From Scleromatobacter sp039920745 (lineage in GTDB: Bacteria; Pseudomonadota; Gammaproteobacteria; Burkholderiales; Burkholderiaceae_C), in NCBI GenBank assembly GCA_039920745.1, contig JBDSDD010000081.1, forward strand, positions 21,983 to 85,982: DNA of 64,000 bases. The letters are read 5' to 3'. Position 1 is the first letter of the stretch. The number at the start of each line of letters is the position of its first letter. The notes below the pieces were generated by a model. The model was not told the DNA's origin, searched no databases, and saw only the letters and a program-made list of their open reading frames with translations. The translations under genes and the position numbers were made by a program. Positions 25,198-33,395 of the stretch are shown one piece after another.

Positions 25198-25941
25198 TCA
25201 GCCTTCGAGGTTCTCGTGGTGGCCGATGGCCCCACGCTTCCAGTAGGCCGCCGCGCGAATCGACTCGCGCGGGTGGCCCTTGACGTCGACCAACTCGCGC
25301 CGCAGCGCCGCCATGCACGCCGCCTCGCCGGCGCACCACGCGTAGCCGTCGCCCTCGGGCAGCGCCAGCGCGCGTACCGCGGCGAGCAGCTGGGCGTCGG
25401 AGGTGACCCAGGTCAGCGCGACGTCCGCAGCGGACTTGAAGGCGCGGCGGTCGGCGGCATCGGCTGCGCTCAGGATGACGATCGCCTTGGCGCCGGCAGG
25501 CAGTTGCTCGAGGCGGCGCGCGACGGCGGGGAACGCGGTCTCGTCGCCGACCAGCAGGTGCCAGTCGTAGTCCAGCGGCACGATCAGCGAGCCCTTGGGG
25601 CCGCCGATGTCCAGCGTGTGGCCGGGTGCGGCCTGCGCGGCCCATTCGGCGGCCGGGCCTTCGCCGTGCAGCGCAAACTCGATCACCAGCGCGCGGGCGG
25701 CGTTGTCGTAATTGCGCGGCGTGTAGTCGCGGCGCGCCGGTTCGTCGCCGTGCTGCGGGGTGATGAACACCTTGATGTGGTCGTCGAACGAGGCACTGAC
25801 GAAGTCGGACAGCGACTCGTCGGTGAACGTGATGCGGCGAAAGTTGGGAGTCAACTGCTCGACGTGCGTGACGGTGAGACGGCGGCGCTTGAGTTCATGG
25901 CGCACGCGCTGGACGCGGCGCAGGGTGGTGGGGTTGTTCAT
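25198..25941 (-). CDS. siderophore-interacting protein (FAD-dependent ferric reductase, ViuB/SIP family)
   Basis: A 247-residue protein. The FAD-binding beta-barrel has RRDYTPRNYD (R-x-Y-T-x-R), the NAD(P)-domain opens with GPKGSLIVP and LLVGDETAFPAVARRLE, followed by AWCAGEAACMAALRREL, and ends near GYWKRG-like AYWKRGAIGHHEN. Such enzymes reduce ferric siderophores or haem-type chelates in the cytoplasm. The ATG 25941 is preceded by further open frame, a shadow. It is divergent from a MarR gene across a long inverted repeat, so both are probably controlled by that regulator. Confidence 0.9.
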   Translation of the reverse strand: MNNPTTLRRVQRVRHELKRRRLTVTHVEQLTPNFRRITFTDESLSDFVSASFDDHIKVFITPQHGDEPARRDYTPRNYDNAARALVIEFALHGEGPAAEWAAQAAPGHTLDIGGPKGSLIVPLDYDWHLLVGDETAFPAVARRLEQLPAGAKAIVILSAADAADRRAFKSAADVALTWVTSDAQLLAAVRALALPEGDGYAWCAGEAACMAALRRELVDVKGHPRESIRAAAYWKRGAIGHHENLEG

Positions 25942-25984
25942 GCGGCGTTTCCCGAAACCGTCCCGGGATGCGGGCGGCCTCAAA

Positions 25985-26036
25985 ATGGTTGACAATGTCA
26001 TCTATCATGCGCAAACAAGTAGACAATGTCAACCAT
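25985..26036. promoter_or_regulatory. inverted-repeat operator between SIP and MarR genes
   Basis: ATGGTTGACAATGTC at 25985-25999 and GACAATGTCAACCAT at 26022-26036 are inverted copies differing only at the central base, with 22 bases between. Each also contains the small palindrome GACA-N-TGTC. The right copy lies inside the first codons of the MarR frame if ATG 26007 is used, which would either place the operator in the coding start or favour GTG 26037. Either way it is an expected site for an autoregulated MarR protein. Confidence 0.7.
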
Positions 26037-26501
26037 GTGGGCTCTGCATGCGAACGCGTGGCCAAGGCGTCGACGGCCGACGTCGTGCTGGACCTCGTCC
26101 ACGTCGTGATGCACCAGTTCCGCTCGGCCCAGTACCAGGTGCTGCGCGACGGCGCGCACGACATCACGCACATGGAAAGCAAGGTGATGGGCTTCTTCGC
26201 CCGCCGCCCGGGCGCGACGCTCAGCGACCTGGTGGCGCACAGCGGCCGCGACAAGGCCCAGCTCGCCAAGCTGGTGAAGGGCCTGCGCGAGCGCGCGCTG
26301 CTGGTGGCCGAGGCCGACACCGAGGACCGCCGCAGCGTGAACCTGCGGCTCAGCGACGCCGGCCACGCCGTGCAGCACGCGCTGCACGCCGAGGCGCGCA
26401 CGCTCAACGAGCGTGCGGTGAACGGGCTGTCGGGCAAGGAGCAGGCGCAGTTGATCGAGTTGCTGCGGCGTCTGAAGGCGAACCTCGACACGCCGGATTG
26501 A
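26007..26501 (+). CDS. MarR-family transcriptional regulator
   Basis: A 164-residue winged-helix regulator from ATG 26007; GTG 26037 would give 154 residues and leave both operator copies upstream, so the start is uncertain. The wHTH is clear: ITHMESKVMGFFARRPGATLSDLVAHSGRDKAQLAKLVKGLRERALLVAEADTEDRRSVNLRLSDAG, with the D-x-R-S wing. It is divergent from a siderophore-interacting protein gene, which suggests control of iron/siderophore reduction; the ligand is unknown. Confidence 0.85.
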   Translation: MRKQVDNVNHVGSACERVAKASTADVVLDLVHVVMHQFRSAQYQVLRDGAHDITHMESKVMGFFARRPGATLSDLVAHSGRDKAQLAKLVKGLRERALLVAEADTEDRRSVNLRLSDAGHAVQHALHAEARTLNERAVNGLSGKEQAQLIELLRRLKANLDTPD

Positions 26502-26562
26502 GCGCCACCCCGGGTGCCGGGAGGTGCCCTGTGGAAAGAAACACACCACTGCGGCCAGGGGC

Positions 26563-26590
26563 TTGCATTGGCGGCTGGAACCCGTAGACT
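26563..26590 (+). promoter_or_regulatory. sigma70-type promoter overlapping a LexA box
   Basis: TTGCAT at 26563-26568 and TAGACT at 26585-26590 are separated by 16 bases, a reasonable -35/-10 pair. The -10 overlaps the first half-site of the LexA-like box that follows, so bound repressor would cover the -10 and start point. This is the architecture of typical SOS promoters. Confidence 0.55.
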
Positions 26591-26604
26591 GTTGATCCAT
26601 ACAG
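26589..26604 (+). promoter_or_regulatory. LexA/SOS box
   Basis: CTGTTGATCCATACAG fits the CTGT-N8-ACAG SOS consensus and is followed by TA. From memory it differs at only two positions from the E. coli sulA operator (CTGTACATCCATACAG). It is embedded in a larger perfect inverted repeat, ACTGTTGAT (26588-26596) and ATCAACAGT (26606-26614). Only rightward ORFs follow, starting at 26636, 26710, 26822 and 27056. Confidence 0.72.
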
Positions 26605-26635
26605 TATCAACAGTGGTTCCGATCTCGCGCTCGTC

Positions 26636-26710
26636 ATGGATCCCCGGCTCTCTCTCAATCTCCTGCCGGGCCCTGGCGAACGCGAGGCCTCCGGCGATGC
26701 GACCGTGTAA
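26636..26710 (+). CDS. possible 24-aa leader peptide
   Basis: ATG at 26636 opens a 24-codon frame (MDPRLSLNLLPGPGERE at the start) whose TAA stop overlaps the ATG of the next small frame (TAATG). It is the first ATG after the LexA box. There is no Shine-Dalgarno, so it may be no more than chance; the stop/start overlap is the argument for it being a coupled leader. Confidence 0.3.
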   Translation: MDPRLSLNLLPGPGEREASGDATV

Positions 26711-26811
26711 TGGCGCGCATCGTCGCAATCCCTGGGGCGGTCTATGCGTTGACCTCGCTCGTGTCGCTGTTGTTCGCTTTCTTGATCGTGTGGGCGCGTC
26801 AATGCCCGTGA
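26710..26811 (+). CDS. 33-aa single-membrane-helix peptide downstream of the LexA box
   Basis: The frame from ATG 26710 to TGA 26811 encodes a short peptide with a membrane helix of about 20 residues (AVYALTSLVSLLFAFLIVW), basic or polar at both ends (MARI at the start, ARQCP at the end). Size, topology and location behind an SOS box resemble TisB of E. coli, an SOS-induced membrane toxin, but there is no sequence identity to claim. It lacks its own Shine-Dalgarno and would depend on coupling to the 24-codon frame through TAATG. Confidence 0.45.
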   Translation: MARIVAIPGAVYALTSLVSLLFAFLIVWARQCP

Positions 26812-26821
26812 AGGAGCTGTG

Positions 26822-26983
26822 ATGTCGATGTGGCTGTCCAACCAATCCGTGAGCCTGGCCGTGATCGTGGCGGCGAGCTGGCGTGTGATGCACGACCGGG
26901 CCGCCCTGCTGGCCCATCCGTCCACGCTGCGTCGCGCGCAGACCCAGGTGGTGCGCCTCATCACGGTGGTCGCCGGACACTGA
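26822..26983 (+). CDS. 53-aa hypothetical peptide in the LexA-box locus
   Basis: ATG 26822 is preceded by AAGGAG with proper spacing, the best Shine-Dalgarno of the locus. The peptide begins MSMWLSNQSVSLAVIVAASW and continues with a basic, amphipathic half rich in Arg/His/Ala and ends VVRLITVVAGH. It could be membrane-associated. I do not recognise it. It starts ten bases after the hydrophobic peptide, so both would be on one transcript. Confidence 0.5.
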   Translation: MSMWLSNQSVSLAVIVAASWRVMHDRAALLAHPSTLRRAQTQVVRLITVVAGH

Positions 26984-27025
26984 GTCGGACCGCCAGGCCG
27001 GCCGGGCTCAAAGCACACGACAATC

Positions 27026-27048
27026 GCGCCTTCATGAATCGAAGGCGC
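27026..27048 (+). promoter_or_regulatory. hairpin that masks the Shine-Dalgarno of the next gene
   Basis: GCGCCTTC (27026-27033) and GAAGGCGC (27041-27048) form a perfect 8-bp stem with a 7-base loop. The right arm contains GAAGG, the only plausible ribosome-binding site for the ATG at 27056. Folding would therefore hide it. There is no T-run after the stem, so it is not an ordinary terminator. Confidence 0.45.
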
Positions 27049-27055
27049 AGGCGTG

Positions 27056-27610
27056 ATGGCTGACTGGATCGGATGGTTGGAACTGCTGGCGGAGGAACTG
27101 CTCCTCGTCGTCTGTTTCCTCGTGGTGTTCGACGGCTGCCGTCGCCTGGTGCGTGACGGCGTGACCAAGGGCCCGGCGTTGGCGTTGGCCATCGCGCTGG
27201 TGCTGCCGGTCTGGGAGGCGACGGCCAGCCTCAACGTCGTCAAGTCCGTGCGGCTGTTGCAGGCCCAGAAGCTGGCCGCGCTGTACGTCAACGCCCGCGA
27301 GCCGGCTGGGGGCTGGGAAAAGATGGCGCTGTCCCCGGCCGATCGCGCCGCGGTCAGCACGGCGGTCGCCGCCATGAACTACAAGTACCTCGGTCGGCGC
27401 TCCGAGCTGGTCGACGAGACGGGCAAGCGCCTCACCTTCGATCCCACGCCGCAGCAGGCGACCGACCGCGAGCAGGTGATGCGCGACGAGAAGGGCGCCG
27501 AAGATGCGGCGCAAGCGGCCTACGAGCGCGGCCTGCGGCTGTTCCTCAGCATCTCGGGGTTCTTGGTGGCGGGGCTGTTGGTGGGCTGGCGGCAGCGCGG
27601 TCGCCGCTGA
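27056..27610 (+). CDS. hypothetical membrane protein with two helices, 184 aa
   Basis: I do not recognise this family. A first hydrophobic region (LLAEELLLVVCFLVVF, then ALALAIALVLPVWEA) gives one or two helices near the N-terminus; a soluble middle of about 100 residues (SVRLLQAQKLAALYVNAR, KMALSPADRAAVSTAVAAMNYKYLGR) follows, and a last helix (LFLSISGFLVAGLLVGW) lies just before a basic C-terminus. The GTG three bases before ATG 27056 is a possible start. It may share the transcript that begins at the LexA box. Confidence 0.65.
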   Translation: MADWIGWLELLAEELLLVVCFLVVFDGCRRLVRDGVTKGPALALAIALVLPVWEATASLNVVKSVRLLQAQKLAALYVNAREPAGGWEKMALSPADRAAVSTAVAAMNYKYLGRRSELVDETGKRLTFDPTPQQATDREQVMRDEKGAEDAAQAAYERGLRLFLSISGFLVAGLLVGWRQRGRR

Positions 27611-27646
27611 TGTGACGTCGCCTGCGCCCTCAGGGCCGCCGCGCCC

Positions 27647-28497
27647 TCAGCTTTTCAGGGCATCCGCATGAAAGCGCAGGTGATCCTCGATGAAGCTCGC
27701 GACGAAGAAGTAGCCGTGGTCATAGCCGGCGTGGCGGCGCAGCGTCAGCGACTGCCCGGCCTCGCGGCAGGCAGCCTCGAATCGATCGATGCCCAGTTGC
27801 TCGGCCAGGAACTTGTCGGCCATCCCCTGGTCGACGAGCAAGGCCGGCGCCCGTGCGCCGGACTTCACCAACTCGGTGGCGTCGTGCGCGGCCCAGGCGG
27901 CCCGGTCGTCGCCAAGATAGTGCGTGAACGCCTTGACGCCCCATGGCGCCTGCATCGGTGCGGCCACCGGCGCAAATGCCGACACGCTGCGATACGTTCC
28001 CGGATGACGCAGTGCCAGCGTCAGCGCGCCGTGCCCGCCCATCGAGTGCCCGAACAGGCCCAGCCGATCGCGTCGCCATGAGAAATTCCTGGCGACGACC
28101 GCGGGCAACTCCTGCGTGACGTAGCTCTCCATGCGCCAGTGCGGGGCCCATGGTGCTTGCGTGGCGTCGAGGTAGAAGCCCGCGCCGCTGCCGAAGTCCC
28201 AGCTGGCGTCGGCGCCAGGCACGCCGGAGTCGCGCGGGCTGGTGTCGGGCGTCACCAGGATCAGGCCCAGCTCCGCGGCGACGCGCTGCGCGCCGGCCTT
28301 GATCGCGAAGGTCTCTTCGGTGCAGGTCAGCCCGGCCAGCCAGATCAACGCGGGCACCTGCTCGCCGGCCAGGGCCTGTGGCGGCAGGTAGAGGCCGAAC
28401 TTCATCGGCAGGCCGATGGTGTCGGATGCGTGCCGATAGAAGCCCTGCACGCCGCCGAAACAGGGGTGCTCCGACAGCACCTCGAGAGCCGTCGCCA

Positions 28498-28498
<1 letters not shown>
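27647..28498 (-). CDS. fghA: S-formylglutathione hydrolase
   Basis: A 283-residue esterase-D family enzyme, usual length. Landmarks: LIWLAGLTCTEETFAIKAGAQ, VTPDTSPRDSGVPGADASWDFGSGAGFYLDAT, the nucleophile Ser in LFGHSMGGHGALT, an Asp in LVDQGMADKF and the His in GYDHGYFFVASF. It hydrolyses S-formylglutathione to formate and glutathione, the second step of formaldehyde detoxification. Its ATG overlaps the stop of the dehydrogenase gene by one base (TGATG), so the two are coupled. Confidence 0.95.
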
Positions 28499-29604
<1,106 letters not shown>

Positions 29605-29695
29605 GGGATTTTCTCCAGGGGCGAGCGGGGTGGCGAAGGTGTCGGTAGACTCGATGCAACGGCGCCGACACCGAGCGCGCAGGGTAAACCAAGTC

Positions 29696-30205
29696 ATGAA
29701 GATCCGCAGGCTGTCCGAATCCGACGCACCGCAATTCCAGGCCTTGCGCCTGGCCGCCCTGATCGACAAGCCCGAGGCCTTCGTCAAGAGCCACGTGGAG
29801 GAGAAAGACCTGCCGCTGGCCGAGTTCGCGGCGCAGCTCGTCGAACGCCCTGGCCACGTTGTCTTCGGCGCCTTCGACGGCGACAGCCTGGTAGGCATGG
29901 CCGGACTGGCCCGCGAGACCTTGATCCAGACCCGCCACAAGGGCCACATCTGGGGCATGTACGTGGCCGCCGACGCACGCGGCCACGGCGTCGCGCGCGA
30001 GCTGATGCAGGCGGCGCTGGCGCACGCGCGCGAGACGCCCGGCATCGCCAAGGTGACGCTCAGCGTGGACACCGCCAACGTGGCCGCGATCGCCCTTTAC
30101 GAATCGCTGGGGTTCGTCGTGTTCGCCCGCGAGGCCGACGCAGTCCGGCTGGAGGGCCAGTCGCGCGACGACCTGCAGATGCACCTGCGCTTTCCCACCC
30201 CCTAG
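29696..30205 (+). CDS. GNAT-family N-acetyltransferase
   Basis: A 169-residue protein beginning MKIRRLSESDAPQFQALRLAAL. The acetyl-CoA motif is IWGMYVAADARGHGVARELMQAALAHA (R-x-x-G-x-A type with GHGVA), followed by VTLSVDTANVAAIALYESLGFVVFARE (the N-x-x-A-x-x-L-Y-x-x-x-G-F motif B). Divergent from adhC. Substrate unknown; the overall pattern is close to RimJ/YhhY-like small-molecule or N-terminal acetyltransferases. Confidence 0.88.
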   Translation: MKIRRLSESDAPQFQALRLAALIDKPEAFVKSHVEEKDLPLAEFAAQLVERPGHVVFGAFDGDSLVGMAGLARETLIQTRHKGHIWGMYVAADARGHGVARELMQAALAHARETPGIAKVTLSVDTANVAAIALYESLGFVVFAREADAVRLEGQSRDDLQMHLRFPTP

Positions 30206-30352
30206 TTGCACACGCGCGCTGGCGCGGCGCTGGCGTCGCCATCATCCCTAGCTTCGCAGCCACCGCCCGTTGACGCCGACACGCTCAGCTCCGACGATCC
30301 CCTGTCACGACCCCGCCGTTCATGCGGCAGTGCGTCATCCACAGGAGGAACC

Positions 30353-30925
30353 ATGCACAAGACCATTCGTGCCGCCACCCTGGCGCTCGGCGCGTTCGCG
30401 CTCGCAGGCTTCTCGGCGAATGCCAACGCCACCTGGACCTTCAGCAACGACAGCGGCGGCGACGGCAGCATCTCGGGCACGTACCCGATGTTCACGATCA
30501 CCGGCGCAGACAACGGCGTGGGCGACAACACGTCGTTCTACCTGCAGACCTTCACGACGTCCCAGGTCGTCACGTTCACCTGGCAGTACGCGTCGCTTGA
30601 CACCGAGAGCACCGCGTGGGACCAGGCCGGATTCATCTACGACAGCAACGAGACCCAGTTGTCGATCAACGGCCCGGCCTTCACGCCCAGCAACGGCACA
30701 GTGACCTTCATCGTCCAGGCCAACCACACGTTCGGCTTCTACGTCCATTCCACCGACTCCTTCGGCGGCGCCGCGATGTTCGCGGTCAACGAGGACCTGG
30801 CCACGCCGCCTCCGCCGCCGCCGCCCCCGCCGGCGATCCCTGAACCCCAGACACCCGCGCTGATGCTGGTCGGCCTCGCGGCATTGTTCGCGGCCGCGCG
30901 CCGCAGGGCATCCAAGGGCGGATGA
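30353..30925 (+). CDS. PEP-CTERM exported protein
   Basis: A 190-residue protein with an AGGAGGAA site before ATG 30353. It has a signal peptide (MHKTIRAATLALGAFALAGF, cleavage near ANANA), a beta-rich middle with many Thr/Ser/Asn, a run of nine prolines, then AIPEPQTPALMLVGLAALFAAARRR, the PEP-CTERM sorting signal (PEP box, membrane helix, basic tail). Such proteins are processed by exosortase (EpsH/XrtA) and go to the outer surface or extracellular matrix. No exosortase is in the window. Confidence 0.9.
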   Translation: MHKTIRAATLALGAFALAGFSANANATWTFSNDSGGDGSISGTYPMFTITGADNGVGDNTSFYLQTFTTSQVVTFTWQYASLDTESTAWDQAGFIYDSNETQLSINGPAFTPSNGTVTFIVQANHTFGFYVHSTDSFGGAAMFAVNEDLATPPPPPPPPPAIPEPQTPALMLVGLAALFAAARRRASKGG

Positions 30926-31092
30926 GCGCGGGCAAGGCGGCCCGCAGCGTCCGCTTCTTGCAGGTCGCCGAGGCGTTCGCGGAATCGCTGCGAAGCCATG
31001 CGCCAATCGGCGCCATGAGCTTCGTCGGAAATCACGTCGCGGCCAGTGGCCCCGCTCGGCAACCCGGTAGCCGAGTTGCCGGGACTGCAAAA

Positions 31093-31932
31093 ATGAGCGT
31101 GGACGACGCGCTGTCGCTGGGCTGGCGCACCGACCTGATCTTCGCCCGCTTTGATGGCCAGGTGATGGCCCGCAGCAACCACCTGCTGGTGCGCACGCCG
31201 GGCAACCCGACGTTCTGGTGGGGCAACTTCCTGCTGTTCCAGCACGCGCCGGGCGCCGGCGACCTCGCGCGCTGGATGGCGCTGTTCGAGGAGGAGATCG
31301 CCGCCAGACAGCCGGCCTCGCGCCACCGGGCGTTCGGCGTCGACGTGCGCGACCGGCTGACGCTGCCGCCGGAGTTTGCGGCCGCCGGCTTCGAGCTCAA
31401 CGAGGCCACCGTGCTGACGCTCACGCGCGAGCAGTTGCTGGCGCCGGCCAGCAGCCTGCCCGTGGGTTTCGAATTCCACGTGCTGGCGTTGCCGCGCGAC
31501 AGCGCCGCGGTCGTCGACAAGCAGGTGGTCGTCGACGAGGCGCGCTACGAGCCGGTGGGCTACCGCGTGTTCGCCGAACGCCAGATGGAGCGCTACGCCG
31601 CGATGCAACGCGCCGGGCTGGGCCACTGGTTCGGCATCGTCACGCAGGTCGATGGGCGGCCCGTGCTCGCGGCGTCTTGCGGCTTGTTCCGCGACCCGAC
31701 GAGGCCGGACGGCCTCGGCCGCTTCCAGTACGTGTCCACGCACCCGGCCTGGCGGCGGCGTGGCCTGTGCACCGCGCTGGTCCACGCCGCCTGCCGCCAT
31801 GGCTTCGAGGGGATGGACCTGCGCACGCTGGTCATGGTGGCCGACCCCGACGACGTCGCCATCGGCGTGTACGAATCGCTGGGCTATCGCCGCGGCGTCA
31901 GCACCTGGCAATTCGAACGCGCGCCACGCTGA
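31093..31932 (+). CDS. GNAT-family acetyltransferase, extended N-terminal domain
   Basis: A 279-residue protein from ATG 31093 (MSVDDALSLGWRTDLIFARFDG). An N-terminal half with WWGNFLLFQHAPGAGDLARWMALFEEE precedes a C-terminal GNAT domain: YVSTHPAWRRRGLCTALVHAACRHGF (acetyl-CoA loop) and VMVADPDDVAIGVYESLGYRR (motif B). An upstream ATG at 30922 is open but adds 57 residues that look non-coding and overlaps the PEP-CTERM stop. A stem CGGCAAC/GTTGCCG (31057-31063, 31075-31081) lies just before the start. Substrate unknown. Confidence 0.8.
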   Translation: MSVDDALSLGWRTDLIFARFDGQVMARSNHLLVRTPGNPTFWWGNFLLFQHAPGAGDLARWMALFEEEIAARQPASRHRAFGVDVRDRLTLPPEFAAAGFELNEATVLTLTREQLLAPASSLPVGFEFHVLALPRDSAAVVDKQVVVDEARYEPVGYRVFAERQMERYAAMQRAGLGHWFGIVTQVDGRPVLAASCGLFRDPTRPDGLGRFQYVSTHPAWRRRGLCTALVHAACRHGFEGMDLRTLVMVADPDDVAIGVYESLGYRRGVSTWQFERAPR

Positions 31933-32643
31933 TCAGGGCGCCGGCCGCTGGGGGATGCCCAAGCCGCGCACCACCGCTGGCCGCGCGAGGAAGGCCGCGA
32001 GCACGCGCTTGACGTTGACGAAGTCGTCGAAGCCCACCAGGGCGCCGGCCTCGTAGAAACCGACCAGGTTGTTGATCCACGGGAAGCTGGCGATGTCGGC
32101 GATCGAGTAGTCGTCGCCCATGATCCACGCGCGGCCGGCGAGGTGCTTGTCCAGCACGCCCAGCAGGCGACGCGACTCGCCGACGTAGCGGTCGCGCGGG
32201 CGCTTGTCCTCGTAGTCCTTGCCGGCGAACTTGTTGAAGAAGCCGAGCTGGCCGAACATCGGACCGATGCCGCCCATCTGGAACATCACCCACTGCAGGG
32301 TCTCGTAGCGCCTGGCCGCGTCCGCGGACATCAGCTGGCCTGTCTTCTCCGCCAGGTAGACCAGGATCGCGCCGGACTCGAACAGTGCCAGCGGCTGGCC
32401 GCCGGGGCCGTTCGGGTCGATGATCGCCGGGATCTTGTTGTTCGGGTTCAGCGACAGGAACTCCGGCGACATCTGGTCGTTGGTGTCGAAGCGCACCAGG
32501 TGCGGCTCGTACGCCAGGCCCGTCTCCTCCAGCGCGATCGACACCTTCACGCCGTTGGGCGTGGGCAGCGAGTACAGCTGCAGCCGGCCGGGATGGGCCG
32601 CGGGCCACTTGCGGGTGATCGCGAAGGCGGAGAGATCGGTCAT
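31933..32643 (-). CDS. glutathione S-transferase family protein (YghU/Ure2-like)
   Basis: A 236-residue GST. The thioredoxin-like domain has LYSLPTPNGVKVSIALEETGL, LNPNNKIPAIIDPNG and LFESGAILVYLAEKTG (the E-S-G-A motif), and the helical domain has WVMFQMGGIGPMFGQLGFFNKF and IMGDDYSIADIASFPWI (N-capping box D). The TPNG form near the N-terminus matches the nu-class YghU/YfcG group, which binds two glutathiones and has disulfide reductase activity. The start at 32643 is the natural one; the frame continues upstream as a shadow. Confidence 0.9.
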   Translation of the reverse strand: MTDLSAFAITRKWPAAHPGRLQLYSLPTPNGVKVSIALEETGLAYEPHLVRFDTNDQMSPEFLSLNPNNKIPAIIDPNGPGGQPLALFESGAILVYLAEKTGQLMSADAARRYETLQWVMFQMGGIGPMFGQLGFFNKFAGKDYEDKRPRDRYVGESRRLLGVLDKHLAGRAWIMGDDYSIADIASFPWINNLVGFYEAGALVGFDDFVNVKRVLAAFLARPAVVRGLGIPQRPAP

Positions 32644-32708
32644 TGCAAGGCCTCGGTGAGTTCGAGGCGCGATTCTGGAGCGGGCGCGATGACCTTGCCA
32701 GTGCGGGC

Positions 32709-33395
32709 CTACTCGCGTTCGTGCAAGGAGTCGCCCGCCTCGGGCTTGTGCAGTCGCTTGAAGCGCGGCAGGTGCCAGCGAAAGCGCAGCGACAGCATGC
32801 GCAGCGCGAAGCAGGCCGCGACCGCGCACCAGGTCAGCGCCGGCGAGTCCTGGCCGAGCAGGTTGCCGACGGTGGCGATCGCCGCGCCCACCAACGCGGC
32901 CGACGCGTAGATCTCGCGCTGCAGGATCACCGGCACTCGGTTGAGCAGCACATCGCGGGCAACGCCGCCGCCCACCGCGGTGACCATGCCCAGCAGCACG
33001 GCGACTTCGGCGTTGGACCCGAACAGCAGTGCCTTCTGCGCGCCGGTGACCGCGAACAGGCCCAGGCCCAGCGTGTCGAACAGCACCACCGGATGGGCCA
33101 GGCGCTGCACCAGGCCCTGCGACGCCATCGTCAGCACCGCGGCCACCACGGCCGCACCCAGGTAGCGCCAGTCGGCCAGGCCCGCGGGCGGGATCGCGCC
33201 GATGCACAGGTCGCGCAGCACGCCGCCGCCGCAGGCCACCGTGAACGCGATGACGAGGATGCCGAACCAATCCAGCCCGCGTTCGCGCGCCGCCACCGCG
33301 CCGCTGAGCGCGAACGCGAAGGTGCCGGCGAGGTCGAGGAAGGTGAACAGCGCGTGGCCGTTCAGCACGGCCAGCGTCAGCGGCGACGCGTTCAC
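32709..33395 (-). CDS. TRIC/UPF0126 family membrane protein (YicG-like channel)
   Basis: A 228-residue protein with seven predicted helices and two UPF0126 repeats: FAFALSGAVAARERGLDWFGILVIAFTVACGGGVLRDLCIG and LFAVTGAQKALLF...GMVTAVGGGVARDVLLNRVPVIL, each with the GGGxxRD signature. TRIC channels pass monovalent cations. The start is GTG 33395, which overlaps the pirin stop by four bases (GTGA), so the two genes are coupled. Confidence 0.88.
   Translation of the reverse strand: MNASPLTLAVLNGHALFTFLDLAGTFAFALSGAVAARERGLDWFGILVIAFTVACGGGVLRDLCIGAIPPAGLADWRYLGAAVVAAVLTMASQGLVQRLAHPVVLFDTLGLGLFAVTGAQKALLFGSNAEVAVLLGMVTAVGGGVARDVLLNRVPVILQREIYASAALVGAAIATVGNLLGQDSPALTWCAVAACFALRMLSLRFRWHLPRFKRLHKPEAGDSLHERE

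Noticed and set aside
30812..30840. CCG-rich run in the PEP-CTERM gene as a microsatellite or CRISPR-like repeat
   Set aside because: It is a coding poly-proline linker just before the PEP box; units are not regular outside it.
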